Assembly: GCA_002362385.1 (NCBI GenBank)
Contig: DEUB01000035.1
Location: forward strand, 1 to 45,778
Reading direction: 5' to 3'
Origin: Lachnospiraceae bacterium UBA3273
Lineage (GTDB): Bacteria > Bacillota > Clostridia > Lachnospirales > Lachnospiraceae
Length of the DNA: 45,778 bases
The translations under genes were made by a program, and so were the position numbers. The notes under the pieces are model-generated. The model was not told the DNA's origin and did not search any database. It was given only the letters and a program-made list of their open reading frames with translations. Within the stretch, counting starts at the first letter, position 1; each line of letters starts with the position of its first letter. Shown here piece after piece: positions 43,086 to 45,778 of the stretch.

Positions 43086-45098
43086 ATGCTCATTATATTG
43101 CCGGCGGTAATGACCGCCTTATATCAATATTTTAAATGTAAAACAAAAGAAACGGCAGAGGCTTTGGCAGAAACGATCTTAATGTTTGAACTGCTGTTAC
43201 TGGGAATGAATAATCTGCTTTCCGCTTTTCATGCCTTAAACAGATACACGGTGTTCTTTTCCTGGCTTTTGATATTCTTTGTCACTATGGTATTGTATGG
43301 GAAAAACAGGGAACCAAAGGGAATAGGAAAAGAGAAAGCGGATTTTAAGGGCAGGCAGGATGCGGAAGATGCATGGAGCCGGCCGATTCGCATTATTATG
43401 TTAGGCATACTGCTCATTCTCTCGGTTGTCCTGTTAGTGGGGGCAATCTTTACCGTGCCTTACAATTATGATTCCATGTCCTATCATCTGGCCCGTGTGG
43501 GGTACTGGATGGACCACCAGAGCGTTTCTCATTATATATGTAATATAGACAGGCAGATCTATTCCCCTGTTCTGGCGGAATACAACCTGCTGCATATCAT
43601 GCTTCTTGGAGGAAATGATACCTTTGTCAATTTTCTGCAGTATGGATCTATGTTTGCAGCGGCATATTTTATTTACCAAAGCGCAAGGCGGCTGGGAACA
43701 AACCGCACCTTCTCCTTATTCGGCGCATTTGTATTTATGATGATGCCCCTTACCATTTCCCAGAGCATTACCACCCAGAACGATCTATTCGTAACGGTGT
43801 TCTTTGCTATTTTTATTTATAAGCTTATTGAGGTCATACAATGGGACCGGATCATACTGGATAGGCGGCAGGTCGCTGCCGTTGTCATGCTGGGTCTTAC
43901 GGTAGCCTTTTCTTATCTGGCAAAGACCAGTGTATGTGCATCCATGCTGTTTTTCATGCCCTGGCTTTTGATTGCCAGGCTTAAGAAAAAGGATAAGCCG
44001 GTTAAGCTTCTTTTAAGCGTCTGCATAGCCGGGGGGAGCATTGTCCTGCCGGTATCGGAAACATGGATACGGACTTATCTTTCCAGCGGCAGCCTTATGA
44101 CGACTACCGCCAGCGGGGATATTATGGTGGCCACCAAAAATGTCAGCTATATCGTTGTCAATATCCTAAAAAACTTTTCTCTCTTGATTACCCAGAATTT
44201 CTGCAGGGGCTTAAACGGATTCGTATACCGCATTGCCATCGGAGCCGGGCAGCTTTTAGGAGTGGAGGTAAACAATGAAGCCATTGCCTTCCATGGCTTT
44301 GATTTTCTGCATCATATGAACATGGGCGAAGATATGTATTCCCATGACAAAACTCCCAGCGCTTTTGCGGCTTATCTGGCAGTCTTAGGCGGCGTCCTGC
44401 TTGTGGTGTTATTGGTACGTCTTGTTGTAAAAAGGAAGAAGCTGGATAAAAAAACAAAATGCCGATTTTATTTATCCCTGGGCTTTGCTTTGTCGGCATG
44501 GCTTTCCTTTGGGTTTATCATGGCGCTTCTTCGCTGGCAGCCATGGGGAACGAGGCTTATGTATCCGGCCCTTGCAATCACAGTGGTCATGAGCGCCAAT
44601 CTGCTGTGGCTGTTTTTGGGAAATCTGAAAAAAGGGCTGCAGGGCGCCGTACTTTTGCTGCTCATCGGTTTATGCACACTGTTGGCGGTACCTTCTGTGA
44701 CCTATAATATGAGTCAGGCGGTCGGGTTCTTAAAGAACGGCTGTGAGGACAGGCTGTCTTATTATTTTGTATACAATCAGCGGCGGGAATCCTATGAGGA
44801 GCTTCTTGCACACGCAAAGGAAGAGGGCGTAAAGGACATCGGATTGATCATTTCCGGAGACGGCTATGATTATCCTCTCTGGCTCATGTTCCATGACGAA
44901 TATCCGGAGGGAAAACTTCGCCACATTATTGCGGAGGATAAAACAAAGCGTGACCAGGATGCACCTGAGGCGATCCTTATGGTGGAACGGGATGCGCTTT
45001 CCGTGGGGGAGCTTTATGAATATGGCGGAGAGACTTATGTGTGTATCTATGTCAATGAGGGAAATAAGGATGCTTATTTGAAAAGAAAAAGCAAATAG
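43086..45098 (+). CDS. GT-C type (PMT/ArnT-like) membrane glycosyltransferase
   Basis: This 670-residue protein has about twelve spans and a C-terminal soluble region of about 120 residues. The first external loop reads PYNYDSMSYHLARVGYWMDH (near residue 130), with the acidic and histidine residues that lie at the donor site of GT-C enzymes. IDRQIYSPVLAEYN and TTQNDLFVT are also typical. It is monocistronic or the last gene of the glycan locus, with its own promoter at 43024. The donor is presumably a polyprenyl-phosphate sugar. Confidence 0.75.
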   Translation: MLIILPAVMTALYQYFKCKTKETAEALAETILMFELLLLGMNNLLSAFHALNRYTVFFSWLLIFFVTMVLYGKNREPKGIGKEKADFKGRQDAEDAWSRPIRIIMLGILLILSVVLLVGAIFTVPYNYDSMSYHLARVGYWMDHQSVSHYICNIDRQIYSPVLAEYNLLHIMLLGGNDTFVNFLQYGSMFAAAYFIYQSARRLGTNRTFSLFGAFVFMMMPLTISQSITTQNDLFVTVFFAIFIYKLIEVIQWDRIILDRRQVAAVVMLGLTVAFSYLAKTSVCASMLFFMPWLLIARLKKKDKPVKLLLSVCIAGGSIVLPVSETWIRTYLSSGSLMTTTASGDIMVATKNVSYIVVNILKNFSLLITQNFCRGLNGFVYRIAIGAGQLLGVEVNNEAIAFHGFDFLHHMNMGEDMYSHDKTPSAFAAYLAVLGGVLLVVLLVRLVVKRKKLDKKTKCRFYLSLGFALSAWLSFGFIMALLRWQPWGTRLMYPALAITVVMSANLLWLFLGNLKKGLQGAVLLLLIGLCTLLAVPSVTYNMSQAVGFLKNGCEDRLSYYFVYNQRRESYEELLAHAKEEGVKDIGLIISGDGYDYPLWLMFHDEYPEGKLRHIIAEDKTKRDQDAPEAILMVERDALSVGELYEYGGETYVCIYVNEGNKDAYLKRKSK

Positions 45099-45149
45099 AG
45101 AAGTCGAAAGAATCATAAATATGCAATTAACGAGAGAAAGCAGGATACT

Positions 45150-45674
45150 ATGGATAGAAATGTAAGCATTATTGATGGTCCGAACGGTAAAAAAACTGTT
45201 TTGATTAAAGATATTCGCTTTAAAGGTAGAAAGAGAGAAGATTGGAAAGAGGTAGAAAACTATCTGAAAGAATATGTTGGAAAATTTTACAAAATTGCGG
45301 AAACATCAGAGAAGATATTTGTTTCCAGCAATTTTCCGGATGAATATGCCGGTTCGGAAAGCAGGATTGCTTTAAAAGGAGCTGTCGCGAAGGCAAAGGC
45401 CAATGCAGCTCAGGGGATTCCAGAATTGATTGAGATTGCTGAAAAGGGAGAATACTCAGAGAATACTAAAAAGAAGCATGAGAAAAATGCAAAATACGGA
45501 TGGTATCGATATGATGTGCGATTTGCTTTGCCTGTATATGATGATAAGAGTGGAGAGATTTGTCGTTACAATATCTTTTTTGCCCGCATGCTGGTGCGTC
45601 ATGATGCAGACGGCAAGAAGTACCTTTATGATCTATTGGCAATAAAAAAAGAAACGAGCAGCCCGCTTGAGTAA
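45150..45674 (+). CDS. Uncharacterised small protein, possibly of phage or ICE origin
   Basis: This 174-residue soluble protein starts NVSIIDGPNGKKTVLIKDIRFKG-like and contains EVENYLKEYVGKFYKI, SNFPDEYAGS, KHEKNAKYGWYRYD and ARMLVRHDADGKKYLYDL. The pattern recalls segments near the C-termini of large phage and conjugative-element proteins, including nuclease-like PBECR domains, but I cannot assign it firmly. AGCAGGA lies 5 bp before the ATG. It is more AT-rich than the glycan genes. A promoter pointing the opposite way lies 38 bp after its stop codon. Confidence 0.6.
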   Translation: MDRNVSIIDGPNGKKTVLIKDIRFKGRKREDWKEVENYLKEYVGKFYKIAETSEKIFVSSNFPDEYAGSESRIALKGAVAKAKANAAQGIPELIEIAEKGEYSENTKKKHEKNAKYGWYRYDVRFALPVYDDKSGEICRYNIFFARMLVRHDADGKKYLYDLLAIKKETSSPLE

Positions 45675-45711
45675 AAAACTGTACGGTAAAAACCCATCTC
45701 TTTTATAAGTG

Positions 45712-45740
45712 ATTGTATCGGAAGCAGTGTGTTTTGTCAA
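45712..45740 (-). promoter_or_regulatory. Leftward sigma-A promoter opposing the last gene
   Basis: Reading leftward, TTGACA (45740-45735) and TACAAT (45717-45712) are 17 bp apart, an almost perfect promoter. Its transcript would run antisense into the gene at 45150-45674. Its offset from the 24-bp repeat equals that at the left end. Confidence 0.7.
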
Positions 45741-45754
45741 TAGAAAACTCATAG

Positions 45755-45778
45755 AAGATAGCGTAAGTTTATTGTAGG
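45755..45778. repeat. Right copy of 24-bp terminal inverted repeat
   Basis: The last 24 bases are the exact reverse complement of bases 1-24. The similarity stops inside the repeat edge, then resumes for nine bases (TATTGACAA in the inward reading) at the promoter -35. Confidence 0.9.

Noticed and set aside
1..45778. A 45.8-kb transposon bounded by the 24-bp repeats
   Set aside because: The segment holds core genes (mbl, glmM, cdaA, leuA) and no transposase beyond a dead fragment far from the ends.

Overview
The window looks like chromosomal DNA from a motile, Gram-positive anaerobe of the class Clostridia, most likely Lachnospiraceae. The evidence is established gene order: mbl with two flagellar rod genes, comF with a YvyF-type flagellar zinc protein, and cdaA-cdaR-glmM. 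Sigma-A-like promoters, strong purine-rich ribosome sites and protein style agree with this. The genus is not determinable from the sequence alone.

Layout. (1) 1-1630: a secreted protein with four DUF4214-type repeats, with its own promoter and terminator. (2) 1652-4975: mbl, flgF/flhO, flgG/flhP and a flgJ-type rod-binding gene, preceded by a sigma-A promoter and a possible sigma-D flagellar promoter. (3) 5022-8495: recD2, comF and yvyF, tightly packed. (4) 8515-13406: two membrane proteins, then the c-di-AMP cyclase cdaA, its partner cdaR and glmM, linking c-di-AMP to cell-wall precursor supply. (5) 13410-15525: an HPr gene as its own unit, then a long-form leuA.

(6) 15530-45098: a surface-glycan locus of about 30 kb starting 4 bp after leuA. 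It holds about six GT-C-type multi-spanning glycosyltransferases (one fused to a GT2 domain), three more GT2 enzymes, one GT4 and one fucosyltransferase-like enzyme. It also has three membrane acyltransferases, an SGNH hydrolase, a DPM-like polyprenyl-phosphate sugar synthase next to a DUF2304 protein, and sugar-nucleotide enzymes (Gfo/Idh/MocA, SDR, RmlD). A reasonable model is that the DPM-like enzyme loads undecaprenyl phosphate with sugars, GT-C enzymes transfer them outside the membrane, and the acyltransferases and hydrolase trim or decorate the product. No flippase, ABC exporter, polymerase or priming transferase is recognisable here.

(7) An AT-rich accessory island at about 22.2-25.2 kb interrupts the locus. 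It has a frameshifted GNAT gene, an ASCH-domain gene, a decayed Rpn/PD-(D/E)XK transposase and an XRE-methyltransferase regulator. (8) 45150-45674: an unrecognised small protein.

The window begins and ends exactly with a perfect 24-bp inverted repeat. On each side, at an identical offset, it is followed by an inward-facing TTGACA-N17-TATAAT-like promoter. Other striking points are a 46-nt two-tier hairpin inside the first gene of the glycan locus, and purine-rich low-complexity expansions recurring in or beside the glycosyltransferase genes.
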